Assembly: GCA_964236735.1 (NCBI GenBank)
Contig: CAXSFM010000021.1
Location: 1-64,000 of the forward strand
Direction: 5' to 3'
Length of the DNA stretch: 64,000 nucleotides
DNA from: JAIVJG01 sp964236735
GTDB lineage: Bacteria > Acidobacteriota > Blastocatellia > Pyrinomonadales > Pyrinomonadaceae
Made by a program: the position numbers and the translations under genes. Under the pieces are notes generated by a model that saw only the letters and a program-made list of their open reading frames with translations, did no database searches and had not been told where the DNA came from. Position 1 is the first letter of the stretch, and each line of letters begins with the position of its first letter. Below, in pieces: positions 25,320 to 34,883 of the stretch.

Positions 25320-25448
25320 TTGGCAGAAAGCAGTCAAAACTATCCCATAACGTCGCGCATGATGCTGGTCGCGCGACAAAAATAAAAGGCAGTCAAGATC
25401 GCCATGACTCTTGACTGCCTTCTGCCTTCTGCTTTCTGCCAACTGCCT
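25320..25448 (+). repeat. heptamer repeat element, CTGCCTT word, inverted pair
   Basis: AGTTGGCAGAAAGCAGTCAA at the start is complementary to a tract of CTGCCTT, CTGCTTT and CTGCCAA units at 25415-25448. About 75 bases lie between, including a hairpin of GTCGCGC with GCGCGAC. The period is 7 bp. Confidence 0.7.
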
Positions 25449-25455
25449 TCTATGT

Positions 25456-25716
25456 TCAGTGCGCCGTCGGCGTGCAATGGACGTGGTCGCCGCCGGGCGC
25501 GATGGGCGCGCAATACTTGCCGTAGTTAAATTCCACTTCGTCGCCGCCCGGCAGCGCGACCACGTCGAAGCCGTAGGCATCGAAATATTCCGCGAGGTCG
25601 CCAGCCGTGTGAAGAAAAATGATGGGCGTGTAGCCCGCTTCGGCGCGTATCTCCAGCAGACGTTCTACTACTTCCAGCGGAGCGAAAACTCTGACCGGGT
25701 CTCTGTAGGTTGCCAT
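25456..25716 (-). CDS. uncharacterised small protein
   Basis: An 86-residue protein with a mixed alpha/beta pattern: PLEVVERLLEIRAEAGYTPI, then FLHTAGDLAEYFDAYGF and GGDHVHCTPTAH at the end. The His/Cys-rich C-terminus could bind a metal. AAGGAGG lies 12 bases before the ATG at 25716, which is preferred over a GTG at 25740. No family is recognised. Confidence 0.6.
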   Translation of the reverse strand: MATYRDPVRVFAPLEVVERLLEIRAEAGYTPIIFLHTAGDLAEYFDAYGFDVVALPGGDEVEFNYGKYCAPIAPGGDHVHCTPTAH

Positions 25717-25998
25717 CTCGAAAAGCGCCTCCTTTTCCACGTTCGCGGGAGCGAATGATGAAGAGCTTCAAACGCTTCGCTTCCCGACGATGTTGAGATG
25801 TACGAAAATGTGTGTGCAGTTGTTTGCGTTCGGTGTGTATTTTCGGTTACAACATTAAAGGGCGCTTCGCCGCTCCACTTCGGACGCGGGGCAAGGACGA
25901 AGCAACCAACGCGCGTCACTTTTCAATTTCCCACACGCAAGCGGCCACTTCCATGCCGCGTCAACCACTCTAACACATCAACTTCGGAGTAACTTCTG

Positions 25999-27219
25999 AT
26001 GAGCACACAGCAAATTCCCGTGCCGCCTGCCGCGACGCCAATGCCCGGCGCACCGTCACCTTCACTGAATTTTATCGGCGTCCTCCAAAAAATGCTGTCC
26101 GTCTCTGACAAGGTCAGCGATTTGATTTTTTCGCCCGGAAGACCCCCGCAAATTGAACTCAACAGCAAATTGCAGCCCGTGCCGATGCTCGGCCTCGATA
26201 AACTTTTGCCCGCGCACACGGCCTCGATTGCCAAGTTGATTATCGGCTCGCACATCGTCGCCACAGAGAATCTGGAAAAGTTCGGCTCCGCCGATCTCTC
26301 TTTCAGCGCGCCCGGCTTCGCGCGTTTTCGCGTTAACATTTTTATGCAACGCGGCACGCACGCCATCGTCATGCGCGTGATTCCGAACCGCCCGCCGCAG
26401 TGGAGCGACTTCAATCTCCCGCCCGTGCTCAAAGAAATCGCCGACATCAAAAACGGCATCGTGCTCGTCACAGGCCCCACGGGCAGCGGCAAGTCAACGA
26501 CGCTCGCCGCCGTCATAGACCTCATCAACGAGACGAAGGCGTATCACGTCGTGACCATCGAAGACCCGATTGAATTTCTTCACCCGCACAAACAATCAAC
26601 GATTCACCAGCGCGAACTCCACTCCGACACGCCGAACTTTGCGCTCGCATTGCGCGCCGCGCTCCGGCAAGCTCCGAAGGTGATTCTCGTCGGCGAGATG
26701 CGCGACCGAGAGACCATCGAAGTCGCGCTTGAAGCGGCGGAGACAGGCCACCTCGTCCTCTCGACGCTGCACACGATTGACGCCTCGAAAACCGTTGACC
26801 GCATCATCGGCGTCTTTCCCAAAAATGAAGAGCAGGCGATTCGCACTCGTCTCGCGCAGACGTTTCGTTTCATCGTCTCGCAACGCCTCTTGCCGCGCGC
26901 CGACGAAGGCGGACGTGTGGCGGCCATCGAGATTCTCAAGTCCACCGCTCGCACGCGCGATTACATGGAGCGCGGCGAGTCGGACGGGCGCAGTCTGACC
27001 GACGCGATGGAGCAGGGAGACCTCGATGGAATGCAGACCTTCGACGGCGTTATCGAAAATATGATTCGAGAGGGCGTCGTCCGCAGAGAGGAAGGACTCG
27101 CCTACTCGACGAATCCCGGCAACATGCTTTTGCGTCTGACGGACATGAGCGCCGTCGCCGCGCAGTCCAAGCCGAACGCGCGCAAGCCCGAAGGCTCGAT
27201 GCTCGACATGATCGAGTGA
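25999..27219 (+). CDS. pilT: PilT-family twitching motility ATPase
   Basis: A 406-residue hexameric retraction ATPase for type IV pili. Walker A is GPTGSGKST near residue 157, and the Asp box is TIEDPIEFLHPHKQSTIHQRE near 192. The Walker B/His-box region is HLVLSTLHTIDASKTVDRII, then FPKNEEQAIRTRLAQTF. The N-terminus has an extra Pro-rich stretch. It lies alone here, without other pil genes. PilU-type paralogues are possible. Confidence 0.9.
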   Translation: MSTQQIPVPPAATPMPGAPSPSLNFIGVLQKMLSVSDKVSDLIFSPGRPPQIELNSKLQPVPMLGLDKLLPAHTASIAKLIIGSHIVATENLEKFGSADLSFSAPGFARFRVNIFMQRGTHAIVMRVIPNRPPQWSDFNLPPVLKEIADIKNGIVLVTGPTGSGKSTTLAAVIDLINETKAYHVVTIEDPIEFLHPHKQSTIHQRELHSDTPNFALALRAALRQAPKVILVGEMRDRETIEVALEAAETGHLVLSTLHTIDASKTVDRIIGVFPKNEEQAIRTRLAQTFRFIVSQRLLPRADEGGRVAAIEILKSTARTRDYMERGESDGRSLTDAMEQGDLDGMQTFDGVIENMIREGVVRREEGLAYSTNPGNMLLRLTDMSAVAAQSKPNARKPEGSMLDMIE

Positions 27220-27391
27220 TGACGAAGACGCGCATCGAATGAAATTCTCATAAGTTCAGAGTTGCGCCTTCAAGCGCGATGTTTCGTCGCCAAATAAAGC
27301 ATCACGGCTGAAGCCGTCACTCTCAACATTTTCGTTGGCTTTCGCGGCAACCGTCCTGCTACTGTACAGGCATCAAACGGGCGTGCCTGTG

Positions 27392-29128
27392 ATGAAGCTG
27401 ACGGAAAACAAAAACATCCAACACCAATCGCACGCCGCATTGCCGGTGCGAATTTTTCTCGCCTGCGCGCTGTGTTTCGTCTTCGTGAACGGCGCGGTGG
27501 CGGCGCAGCAGGGGTCTCATGCCAGCGCGGGCGCGCTCACTCTTGCCTTGCCGGCCAGCGGTGAGGTGCAGGTGGAGAATTTACGCGGCAGCATCGAGGT
27601 CGAGGTGTGGGACGAAACTTACCTGACCGTCGCCGCCGTCAATGAAGCGAAACCCGCTCCGCAACGCAGATCGCCGGTGCAGATTGAGAAGACGGACAAC
27701 CTGCTCTCCATCCGTGTCGCGCGCGAAGTCGGGGCGACGACTCGCGTTAATCTCAGACTTCACGTTCCGGCGCAGGCGCATCTCAAGCTGGTGACGGCGG
27801 AGGGCGAACTTGTCATCTCCGGCGTGCCGACAAAACTCTCCGCGCAAACAATCTCCGGCGACGTGCGCGTGAGTCTTCCCGTCTCGCCTGACGCGGAACT
27901 CACAGCGCAATCTCTGAACGGCACGGTCACGCTCGGCGTCGGCCTCGAAACGGCTGACTCTTCGGTGGGGCGCATCGTGCGCGGAAAATTTCGGACACGT
28001 TGGGGCGCGGGCGCTCGCAGCGTCAATATTTTTTCGGGACGAGGCCGCATCACGCTCGACGCGCTACAGACAACAGCGGCGGCAACAGCCGCAGCCGGGC
28101 ACAACGACGTTGGAGAGACGACAAGCCAGACCGCGCCGCCCGCCGCGACGGGAGACGCCGCGAGCGTGCGCCCTTCTTTGATGGCGCGTCCATCAACGTA
28201 CGCTACGCCGCAGCCCGCTGAGACGCCGCAGGAAGTTGACGAAGATGAAGTGGTGCGTGTTGAAAGCGATCTCGTGACGCTGAACGTGAGCGTCGTCGAG
28301 CGCGCGAGCGGGCATGGCCTAGTCGGTTTGAAGGGGGAAGATTTCAAGCTCTACGAAGACGACGCCGAGCAGCAAATCGCGCACTTCGAGGCGTCGAGCG
28401 CGCCGTTCGATCTTCTTCTCCTGATGGATTTATCCGGCTCGACGGCGGCGAAAAAAGTGTCAGACCTGATCCGCGCCTCCGCCCTGCGTTTCATCGCCGC
28501 CGCACGACCGCAAGACCGCATCGCCATCGTCACCTTCGCCGGCTCGACCAATCTCGTCGCGCCCCTGACCACCGACCGCCAGATTTTGCGCGACGCCATC
28601 AACGGGATGCAGCCGCCGTATGGAGACACAAAACTCTACGACGCGCTCGCCTACGCGACGAATTATCTCGACAAGAACGATCAAAGCACGCGGCGTCGCG
28701 CCGTCATCCTGATGAGCGATGGACTGGACAGCACGCTGCCGAACGTCACCGGCGCAGGCTCGAACATCTCTTACGACGAGCTACGCAGCCGCGTGCAGGA
28801 GTTCGACGGCGTGCTCTATTGCATCTGGACGAGCACGGAATACGAGGCGTTCAGCCCGCAGGACATCCAGCCGGAGACGTTCGATCTCGCGCACGACCGG
28901 ATGCAGGAGTTGGCGGAAGCGGGCGGCGGCGTCTTCTATGATGTCGAAAAACTGGAAGACCTGTCTGGCGCATACGAGCGCGTCATCGCAGACCTCGGCA
29001 CGGTCTATAGCCTCTCGTATCGCCCGACAAATAAACAACGCGACGGCCACTGGCGTGCTATCCACGTCCGACTTCCGCAACGCCCGAACGCCGTCGCGCG
29101 CGGCAAACGCGGCTACTTCGCGAAATAA
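27392..29128 (+). CDS. exported VWFA-domain protein with an N-terminal adhesin-like domain
   Basis: A 578-residue exported protein. A signal peptide (RIFLACALCFVFVNGAVAAQ) precedes a strand-rich domain (about residues 45-200) of the DUF4097 type, then an Ala/Thr-rich linker. The VWFA domain follows, with the MIDAS motif LLLMDLSGSTAAKK near residue 340 and VILMSDGLDST near 440. It belongs to the VWFA-related group typical of Acidobacteria. It probably binds proteins at the cell surface. The ATG at 27392 is preferred over a TTG at 27335. Confidence 0.85.
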   Translation: MKLTENKNIQHQSHAALPVRIFLACALCFVFVNGAVAAQQGSHASAGALTLALPASGEVQVENLRGSIEVEVWDETYLTVAAVNEAKPAPQRRSPVQIEKTDNLLSIRVAREVGATTRVNLRLHVPAQAHLKLVTAEGELVISGVPTKLSAQTISGDVRVSLPVSPDAELTAQSLNGTVTLGVGLETADSSVGRIVRGKFRTRWGAGARSVNIFSGRGRITLDALQTTAAATAAAGHNDVGETTSQTAPPAATGDAASVRPSLMARPSTYATPQPAETPQEVDEDEVVRVESDLVTLNVSVVERASGHGLVGLKGEDFKLYEDDAEQQIAHFEASSAPFDLLLLMDLSGSTAAKKVSDLIRASALRFIAAARPQDRIAIVTFAGSTNLVAPLTTDRQILRDAINGMQPPYGDTKLYDALAYATNYLDKNDQSTRRRAVILMSDGLDSTLPNVTGAGSNISYDELRSRVQEFDGVLYCIWTSTEYEAFSPQDIQPETFDLAHDRMQELAEAGGGVFYDVEKLEDLSGAYERVIADLGTVYSLSYRPTNKQRDGHWRAIHVRLPQRPNAVARGKRGYFAK

Positions 29129-29166
29129 GTTTTGCCGAGCCGGTAGTTAGACGCACGTAAAAAAAC

Positions 29167-29199
29167 ACGAGTCCTTGAGTTAATTACTCAAGGACTCGT
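29167..29199. terminator. bidirectional terminator between convergent genes
   Basis: A 14-bp perfect stem (ACGAGTCCTTGAGT with ACTCAAGGACTCGT) and 5-base loop. It is flanked by an A-run on the left and TTTTCC on the right, so it can serve both the VWFA gene and the ankyrin gene. Confidence 0.85.
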
Positions 29200-29278
29200 T
29201 TTCCGTTTCAGCGTCGTTTGAATCGTCAACGTCAGCGCGGCGCACAATTCATCGTAAAAATTTTCACGGCGTAAGCGT

Positions 29279-30388
29279 TCAGGGTTGTGCGGCGTCATTC
29301 TCTTCAATCGCACCAAAGGCGACGAGAAGCTCAATGACATCTTCATGCTCGCCATCGCGCGCGAGTTTGAGCGCCGTCGCGCCGTCCTTATCGCGCCGGT
29401 TGATGTCGGCCTGCGCGTTGATGAGCGCGCGGACGTTTTCGACGAGGCCTTGTTCGGCAGCGAACATCAATGCCGTCTGCCTGTTATTGCTCTTCGCGTT
29501 GACCTTTGCTCCGGCGTTGAGCAATTCGCGGAGCACCTTCACATTGTCGGTGCGGGCGGCGTACATGAGCGCGGTTTCACCGTCCTCGTCACGATGGTTG
29601 ACGCGCGCGCCGACTGCGATAAGTTCGCGCACCAACTCTGCGGTTGTGTTCTCCCCGATGAACATGAGCGGCGTCATGCCGTTTCTGTTCGTCCGGTTAA
29701 TATCCGCGCCTGCGCGCAACAGCGTCTCAATTATTTCTTGATTGTTGTTCTCGACCGCCTGTGCCAGAGGAGTTGTTCCCAATCCCTTGTCGGTAGAATT
29801 CACCTCCACGCCCGCCGCAATCAATGCCTCGACCGCCGCGAGATCGTCGCGCATGACGGCGATCAGCATTGGATCGCTGGGGCTGATGGCGACCATCCCC
29901 ATCGTCGTGACGAATTCATTCGATTCGGCTGTCTGACCATTGATCTGCAATTCAACGATCTGCCGCTGGCTGCCCGGATTCTCCGGCGTTGGATTTTGTT
30001 CACTAATCGGCGTGGCCGCAGCAGTCGGAGCCAATGGAGAGTTATTGGATGAAGAAGATTGCGCGGCGACGCTGGAACTCAAGGCGAGCGCAGCAGTGAA
30101 GGCTCCGGCGGCGAGTCGCGTGGCGCGGCGTATGATTTGATGGAATGGCGTCGGCGCGTTTGACTTGATTGACCCGTCCTGCCCCCGGTTGTAACGGACG
30201 CAGAGTTGTCCGCCGGAAGCGGCGACGAGTTCCAAAGCCTGCCGCACGGTCATTTCAGAAAGATTGTGGACGCTCTTCCGGCAGTGGCCGCAAAAGCGCA
30301 CTTGCTCGTTCCCCGTCATCGAATCCCAATCGGCGGTGCAGGGCGCTGTGACTTCAAGTCTGTTCAAAGTTGAGACGTGTCTTGACAT
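29279..30388 (-). CDS. membrane-anchored ankyrin-repeat protein with a Cys-rich N-terminus
   Basis: A 369-residue protein. The first 60 residues carry APCTADWDSMTGNEQVRFCGHCRKSVHNLS, a Cys-rich motif seen at the start of many acidobacterial and Bacteroidetes membrane proteins. A hydrophobic segment (GAFTAALALSSSVAAQS, about residues 94-110) and an Asn/Pro-rich spacer follow. Then come five to six ankyrin repeats (for example DGETALMYAARTDNVKVLRE), from about residue 170 to 360. Likely a surface or periplasmic protein-binding scaffold. AAGGAG precedes the ATG. Confidence 0.85.
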   Translation of the reverse strand: MSRHVSTLNRLEVTAPCTADWDSMTGNEQVRFCGHCRKSVHNLSEMTVRQALELVAASGGQLCVRYNRGQDGSIKSNAPTPFHQIIRRATRLAAGAFTAALALSSSVAAQSSSSNNSPLAPTAAATPISEQNPTPENPGSQRQIVELQINGQTAESNEFVTTMGMVAISPSDPMLIAVMRDDLAAVEALIAAGVEVNSTDKGLGTTPLAQAVENNNQEIIETLLRAGADINRTNRNGMTPLMFIGENTTAELVRELIAVGARVNHRDEDGETALMYAARTDNVKVLRELLNAGAKVNAKSNNRQTALMFAAEQGLVENVRALINAQADINRRDKDGATALKLARDGEHEDVIELLVAFGAIEENDAAQP

Positions 30389-30698
30389 GATAGGGCTTCT
30401 CCTTTTTTTTCAGTGGGCGAAACTTTCCGCGGAGAGCCTGGGGAGTTGCTCAGAGGCATAGACACCGTTGGCGAGGGAAATCCCGGACTTTTTTCAAATT
30501 CTCGATTCGGCACTCGGATGCGCGCTGATGGTCAACAGGTTGTTAACGATTTAAGCGTGCGCGCGAAAAACTTATGTCACATTGGTTGGTGGGGCTTGAA
30601 TGAACAGTTCAACATTCACATCTTGAACGCTCGTATCTTTTATCTCAGATTGTTTGGGCGGCATCGTCTCAAGGTGTTTCCGCGTCTAAGTCTGAGTC
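30389..30698. other. divergent intergenic region
   Basis: The 310-bp gap between the divergent ankyrin and lipoprotein genes holds both promoters. I see a palindrome TTGAATGAACAGTTCAA near 30597 but no certain -10/-35 pair, and no gene. Confidence 0.4.
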
Positions 30699-32057
30699 AT
30701 GCAAAAAAGGGAAAACCATTCATTCGCCTTGTTTTTCATCATCGCGTTAGTCGTTTTATTTGCGGCGGCGTGCGGAAAGAAAACTGCGGTTCATCAAAAC
30801 GTGGCGGCGGCAGTAGCTGTGCCAATCGCGCCGCGACGGACGTTGCCGCCTCTGCCCGCGCGCGCTTTGTCGCCGCGCCTGACGGCTTTGCGCGAGCGCG
30901 CGATGGAGACGGCGTCGCGGACGCGCGGCCTCGCGTGGATGGATGAAGTGGGAATGACGGAACTCTCCGGCTGGGAGTACGGCACGCGCACGAAGGAAAT
31001 CGCGGACGTGCTCGGCACGGAAGACCTGAAGGGGATGAGCCAACTCGCCGTCGCGGGCGGAATGCTTCCCGCAGGGACAGACCTCGCCGCGCTCGCCGTC
31101 ACCTTCACGGCGGCGACGGCGGGCGCGACCTATTCGCCGCTCGACAAGCAGGTGCTGCTGCTCGCGGAAAATGCGAAAGACAGCAAGTCTTCGGGCGATT
31201 CGTCGCTGCTCACGCACGAATTCACGCACGCGCTACAGGATCAGCATTTCGACTTGCTCAAGCTGCTGCTCGTGCGCCCCTTCAACTTCGACCGCACGGA
31301 GGCCGACTTCGCGCTCATCGAAGGTGACGCCATGAACGTCCAGCGACGCGCGGAAGCCGGCGACGGTTGGGCGCGTCGTTCGTTAGATGACATCTGGCGG
31401 CAGGAAGATGAGCGTTTCGGGCCGTACCGCCAGCAAATCGGCGCGCTCTTCCCGCCGCTCTTGACGGAGACTTTCATCTTTCGTTATCGCGACGGCGCGC
31501 GGTTCGTCGAAGCGATGCGACGTAACCGTCCGGCTGTCGGCACGGATGATCTCTTTCGTCGCCCGCCGCAGACGAGCGAGCAAATCTTGCATCCTGAAAA
31601 ATATCTGTCGAACGAATTGCCGCGTGAGATTAACTTGAATGAGGCGGGCTTCAACGGCGAAGGCTGGCGCGCATCCGCTTCGACGCCGCTCGGCGAGGTG
31701 GGCGTGCGCGGACTCTTGATGGCGGGCGTGCCTGTCGCGGAGGCGCGGCGCGCGGCGGCGGGATGGGGCGGCGACCTCGCCTTCGTCTTCGAGCGCGAAG
31801 GCCATGCGCCGCTCTTCGTGTGGCGTTCGGCATGGGATCGCGCGGAGGACGCGCAGGAATTTTTTCACGCCTACAACCTGCTCCAACGTGCGCGCGGCGC
31901 GGGTGCATCCGGCGGCGGCGACTCGTCCGACACGGAGCGAAGCTGGCGCGAGAATGGACTACTCACGCTTGTGCATGTTGAGGGTGACACGGTCGTCGTC
32001 GTGCGCGGGGCGGCGGCGGATGTCCCGCACGCTGCCGAACTTGCTTTGAGCAAGTGA
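30699..32057 (+). CDS. lipoprotein with a zincin-type HEFTH motif
   Basis: A 452-residue protein with a lipoprotein signal peptide (LFAAACGKK, Cys about residue 25). A metallopeptidase-like HEFTH motif is at residues 173-177 (LLTHEFTHALQDQHFDL), followed by FDRTEADFALIEGDAM, a candidate third-ligand region. The C-terminal half resembles no domain I recognise. It is likely an outer-membrane or periplasmic lipid-anchored metalloprotease or a relic of one. It could belong to a DUF of predicted metalloproteases. Confidence 0.75.
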   Translation: MQKRENHSFALFFIIALVVLFAAACGKKTAVHQNVAAAVAVPIAPRRTLPPLPARALSPRLTALRERAMETASRTRGLAWMDEVGMTELSGWEYGTRTKEIADVLGTEDLKGMSQLAVAGGMLPAGTDLAALAVTFTAATAGATYSPLDKQVLLLAENAKDSKSSGDSSLLTHEFTHALQDQHFDLLKLLLVRPFNFDRTEADFALIEGDAMNVQRRAEAGDGWARRSLDDIWRQEDERFGPYRQQIGALFPPLLTETFIFRYRDGARFVEAMRRNRPAVGTDDLFRRPPQTSEQILHPEKYLSNELPREINLNEAGFNGEGWRASASTPLGEVGVRGLLMAGVPVAEARRAAAGWGGDLAFVFEREGHAPLFVWRSAWDRAEDAQEFFHAYNLLQRARGAGASGGGDSSDTERSWRENGLLTLVHVEGDTVVVVRGAAADVPHAAELALSK

Positions 32058-32191
32058 TCCTGACTTTTTGGTGACGTCGTTCTGCTCCCTCTTGCCGCGA
32101 GCCGCTCTTCGAGAGTATCCTGTCTCCACCGACACAGATGCTGGTTCTCCCGCCGGCAAAATAAGTGAGCATCACACACAACGGAGGCTAT

Positions 32192-33301
32192 ATGAAAACC
32201 GTCTTCAGGATTAGCGCGCTGGCATTTTTCGCCCTGACATGCGTCGTTTTTTTCGCCATCAACGCTTCATTAGCGCAGAACAGAGAGCAACATTTCATCT
32301 CTGCGCGGGCGGGCGGCGTCAACTTTGTCGCGGGCGATGTCTCGTACCGGCACGGGAGCGAGACGAACTGGCATCGTCTCTCCACGCGGCACAATCTTAT
32401 CAGTGGAGACGTGATAAAGACCGGCGCGGCAAGTCAGGTCGAGACGCTGCTTAACCCCGGCTCTTATGTCCGCATGGGCGAGAGTTCGGAGTTTGAGATG
32501 ACGGACGCTTCGCTTGATAGCCTGCGTCTCAAACTGTTGAGTGGGAGCGTGATTATCGAGGCGACGGGCTACGAGCAGAGCGTCGTAGAGATCACCGTCG
32601 AGACTCCACAGACGCACGCCAAAATTATCAGGAGCGGCATTTATCGCTTCAATGTTTTGCCGACGAAAGTGACGGAGGTCGCCGTTCGCAAGGGACGCGC
32701 GCTCGTCGGTGAAGAGAACTTACTCGTCAAGGGCGACCACGTCGCGCGCGTGAGCGAAAGCGTCTCCGTCGTGAAACTGGAGAAGACGAAAGACGCGCTT
32801 GATTTATGGAGCAAAGCGCGAGCCAGCCAGTTGGCCGAAGCCAACCGCGAACTAGCGCGACGCAATAACGATATACAGGGTCTTAACTCGGCGCTATCGA
32901 ACATGAGTTTCGACAATTCGAGCTATAGTCAGGGCACGGGCATCTGGGTCTTTTCGTTGCGCTCAAACTGCTACACGTTCCTGCCGTTTTATTATGGTTG
33001 GAATTCTCCATACGGTAACGGCTACGGCAGCAGCCTCGGCTTCTATCCTTCCTGCGGCGCGTGCCCCAACCCGCGACCCATCGTCAACAATGGCGGCTAT
33101 CCCGGCGGCGGTGTCGGCGGGACGGTCGGAGTAAATCCGGGTGGGAATCCGCCCGGCGGAGGCGGCGGCAATTCCGGGGGGAATGCGCCCGCGCCTCAGA
33201 TGCAGCGTGAGCAGCCGCCGATGATGCCTTCGCGCCCCGATACCGGCGAGAGAGAGGGTCGCACTCCGACCACGCACGAGGCGTTGCCGCCGTTTGAATA
33301 A
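32192..33301 (+). CDS. FecR-domain exported protein
   Basis: A 369-residue protein with a signal peptide (FALTCVVFFAINASLAQ), a FecR-type domain (about residues 40-190: ISGDVIKTGAASQVETLL and GSYVRMGESSEFEM) and a long Gly/Asn/Pro-rich C-terminal tail. FecR-like domains of Acidobacteria are found in outer-membrane or surface proteins without FecI/FecA partners. The ATG at 32192 has ACGGAGG upstream. Confidence 0.82.
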   Translation: MKTVFRISALAFFALTCVVFFAINASLAQNREQHFISARAGGVNFVAGDVSYRHGSETNWHRLSTRHNLISGDVIKTGAASQVETLLNPGSYVRMGESSEFEMTDASLDSLRLKLLSGSVIIEATGYEQSVVEITVETPQTHAKIIRSGIYRFNVLPTKVTEVAVRKGRALVGEENLLVKGDHVARVSESVSVVKLEKTKDALDLWSKARASQLAEANRELARRNNDIQGLNSALSNMSFDNSSYSQGTGIWVFSLRSNCYTFLPFYYGWNSPYGNGYGSSLGFYPSCGACPNPRPIVNNGGYPGGGVGGTVGVNPGGNPPGGGGGNSGGNAPAPQMQREQPPMMPSRPDTGEREGRTPTTHEALPPFE

Positions 33302-33379
33302 CAGTGCGCTGGTTTGAGGCTTGAGCTTCGTGAGAGGCTTCGCCAAACTGCCGTTAATTTATCTTCGCCCCGCCGCCGA

Positions 33380-34879
33380 TTAAGTTCGTGCCGGCGGGGC
33401 GATTTCATTGGCGACGATGAGCGCGGAATAGGTGACGGCGGCGACGCCCTGGCCGGGGAACGCCGTATCGCCGACGAGAAAGAGATTGGGAAGGGCGGTG
33501 CGGTGAGTGGGCGAGCGCGCGCCGAACACGTCAAGCGACTGGCCGACGCCGCCGACCATGCCGAGCTTGCGTCTGGTTCGTTCGTAGAAAGTGCGCGGCG
33601 TCGCCGTCTCGATGACTTCAATGCCCGCGCCGAGTTCCGGCATCGCCGCGTGGAGACGCGCCCAACACTTTTCGAGCGCGTCTTTGTCTTGCTCTTCGTG
33701 TTCGGATTCATCTTCGTGAAAAGCGAACCAGCGTTCAGCATCGGTGAAGGTCGAGACGGTCACGGCGCGTTTGCCGTAGGGCGCGCGCGCGTCCCATTCC
33801 GGCGCGGCGCTGAACATCAATAACGCCTCTTCCGCATCGAACGCTCGATCCGTCTGCCAACAGTTGAGCGTCAGCATTTGTCCTGCAGGAAGCCTGCGCG
33901 CGGCTTCCTCATCCATGCCGAGATAAAGTTGATATGCGCCCCACCCGCGCAAGTTTTTAAGCCGCGCGCGAATTTCAGGCGGCGTGCGATTCAACCCGAC
34001 GAGCTTTCCATACGTGTCCCAGATGGTCAGATTGCTGACGATGCGGCGCGCTTCAACAATCTCTCCGCTCAAGAGTGTGACGCCTATTGCGCTCCCGCTT
34101 GAGTCATAGGCGAGACGCAGGACGGGCGCGTCGCAGCGCACCACGCCGCCGCTTTTAACAATTGACTCGACGAGCGCGGAGGCGAGCGACTGTGCCCCGC
34201 CGCGCATCGCGTACATGCCGCGCCGCGCTTGCATGAGCGCGACGGCGGCGTAGAGATACGCGCATTCGTCGCTCGCGCGTTGCGCGAAGATTTGCAGTTG
34301 CGCGTCTATGAAACGTCGAAAGCGCGTCGAGCAATACGAGAGATGTTGCGCTGCCGTTTGATTGACGCCGGCAAGGACGCGCGCGGCATGGCGCGGCTCG
34401 GATGCGATGCGCCGTGCCTGTTGAAATTTCGAGATGGTGGCGAGCGCGGGGAAGCGACGCGCGGCGCGTTCGATGGCTTCGGCGATGAATGCTAGTTCAC
34501 GATAAAAACGCAACGCGGCGTCCGCGCATTCGGGAAAGGCCGCGCGCAATTCCGTCTCAAACTCCATATCGTCTGCGCCCACGCGCACGTCCGTTTGATC
34601 CGGCAGTCGCACGATGTATGAGGGCGTGAGCATCTTCACTTCGGGCGGCGCGACTTTAAGCTCTGCGAATACGCGCTCGTGTATGTCGCCCGTCCCCCAC
34701 GCGGCGTAAAGTCCCGCGCCGGTCTCGAAGCGATAGCCGGAATGCTCGAACATTCCAGCGCAGCCACCGGCGTTTGACGCGCGCTCCAACACGCAGACGC
34801 TCGCGCCGCGCGACGCGAGCAGAGCGGCGACGGTCAGTCCGCCGATGCCGCCGCCGACGATACAAGCGTCGTAAATCAT
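33380..34879 (-). CDS. phytoene desaturase/carotene isomerase-like FAD oxidoreductase
   Basis: A 499-residue flavoprotein. The N-terminal FAD-binding Rossmann motif VGGGIGGLTVAALLASRGAS is at residues 8-27, with NAGGCAGMFEHSGYRFETGA after it. The C-terminal GD-box is LFLVGDTAFPGQGVAAVTYS. The family includes CrtI/CrtISO and retinol saturases. Carotenoid work is plausible, but no crtB or other crt gene is nearby, so the substrate is open. Confidence 0.85.
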   Translation of the reverse strand: MIYDACIVGGGIGGLTVAALLASRGASVCVLERASNAGGCAGMFEHSGYRFETGAGLYAAWGTGDIHERVFAELKVAPPEVKMLTPSYIVRLPDQTDVRVGADDMEFETELRAAFPECADAALRFYRELAFIAEAIERAARRFPALATISKFQQARRIASEPRHAARVLAGVNQTAAQHLSYCSTRFRRFIDAQLQIFAQRASDECAYLYAAVALMQARRGMYAMRGGAQSLASALVESIVKSGGVVRCDAPVLRLAYDSSGSAIGVTLLSGEIVEARRIVSNLTIWDTYGKLVGLNRTPPEIRARLKNLRGWGAYQLYLGMDEEAARRLPAGQMLTLNCWQTDRAFDAEEALLMFSAAPEWDARAPYGKRAVTVSTFTDAERWFAFHEDESEHEEQDKDALEKCWARLHAAMPELGAGIEVIETATPRTFYERTRRKLGMVGGVGQSLDVFGARSPTHRTALPNLFLVGDTAFPGQGVAAVTYSALIVANEIAPPART

Positions 34880-34883
34880 GTTT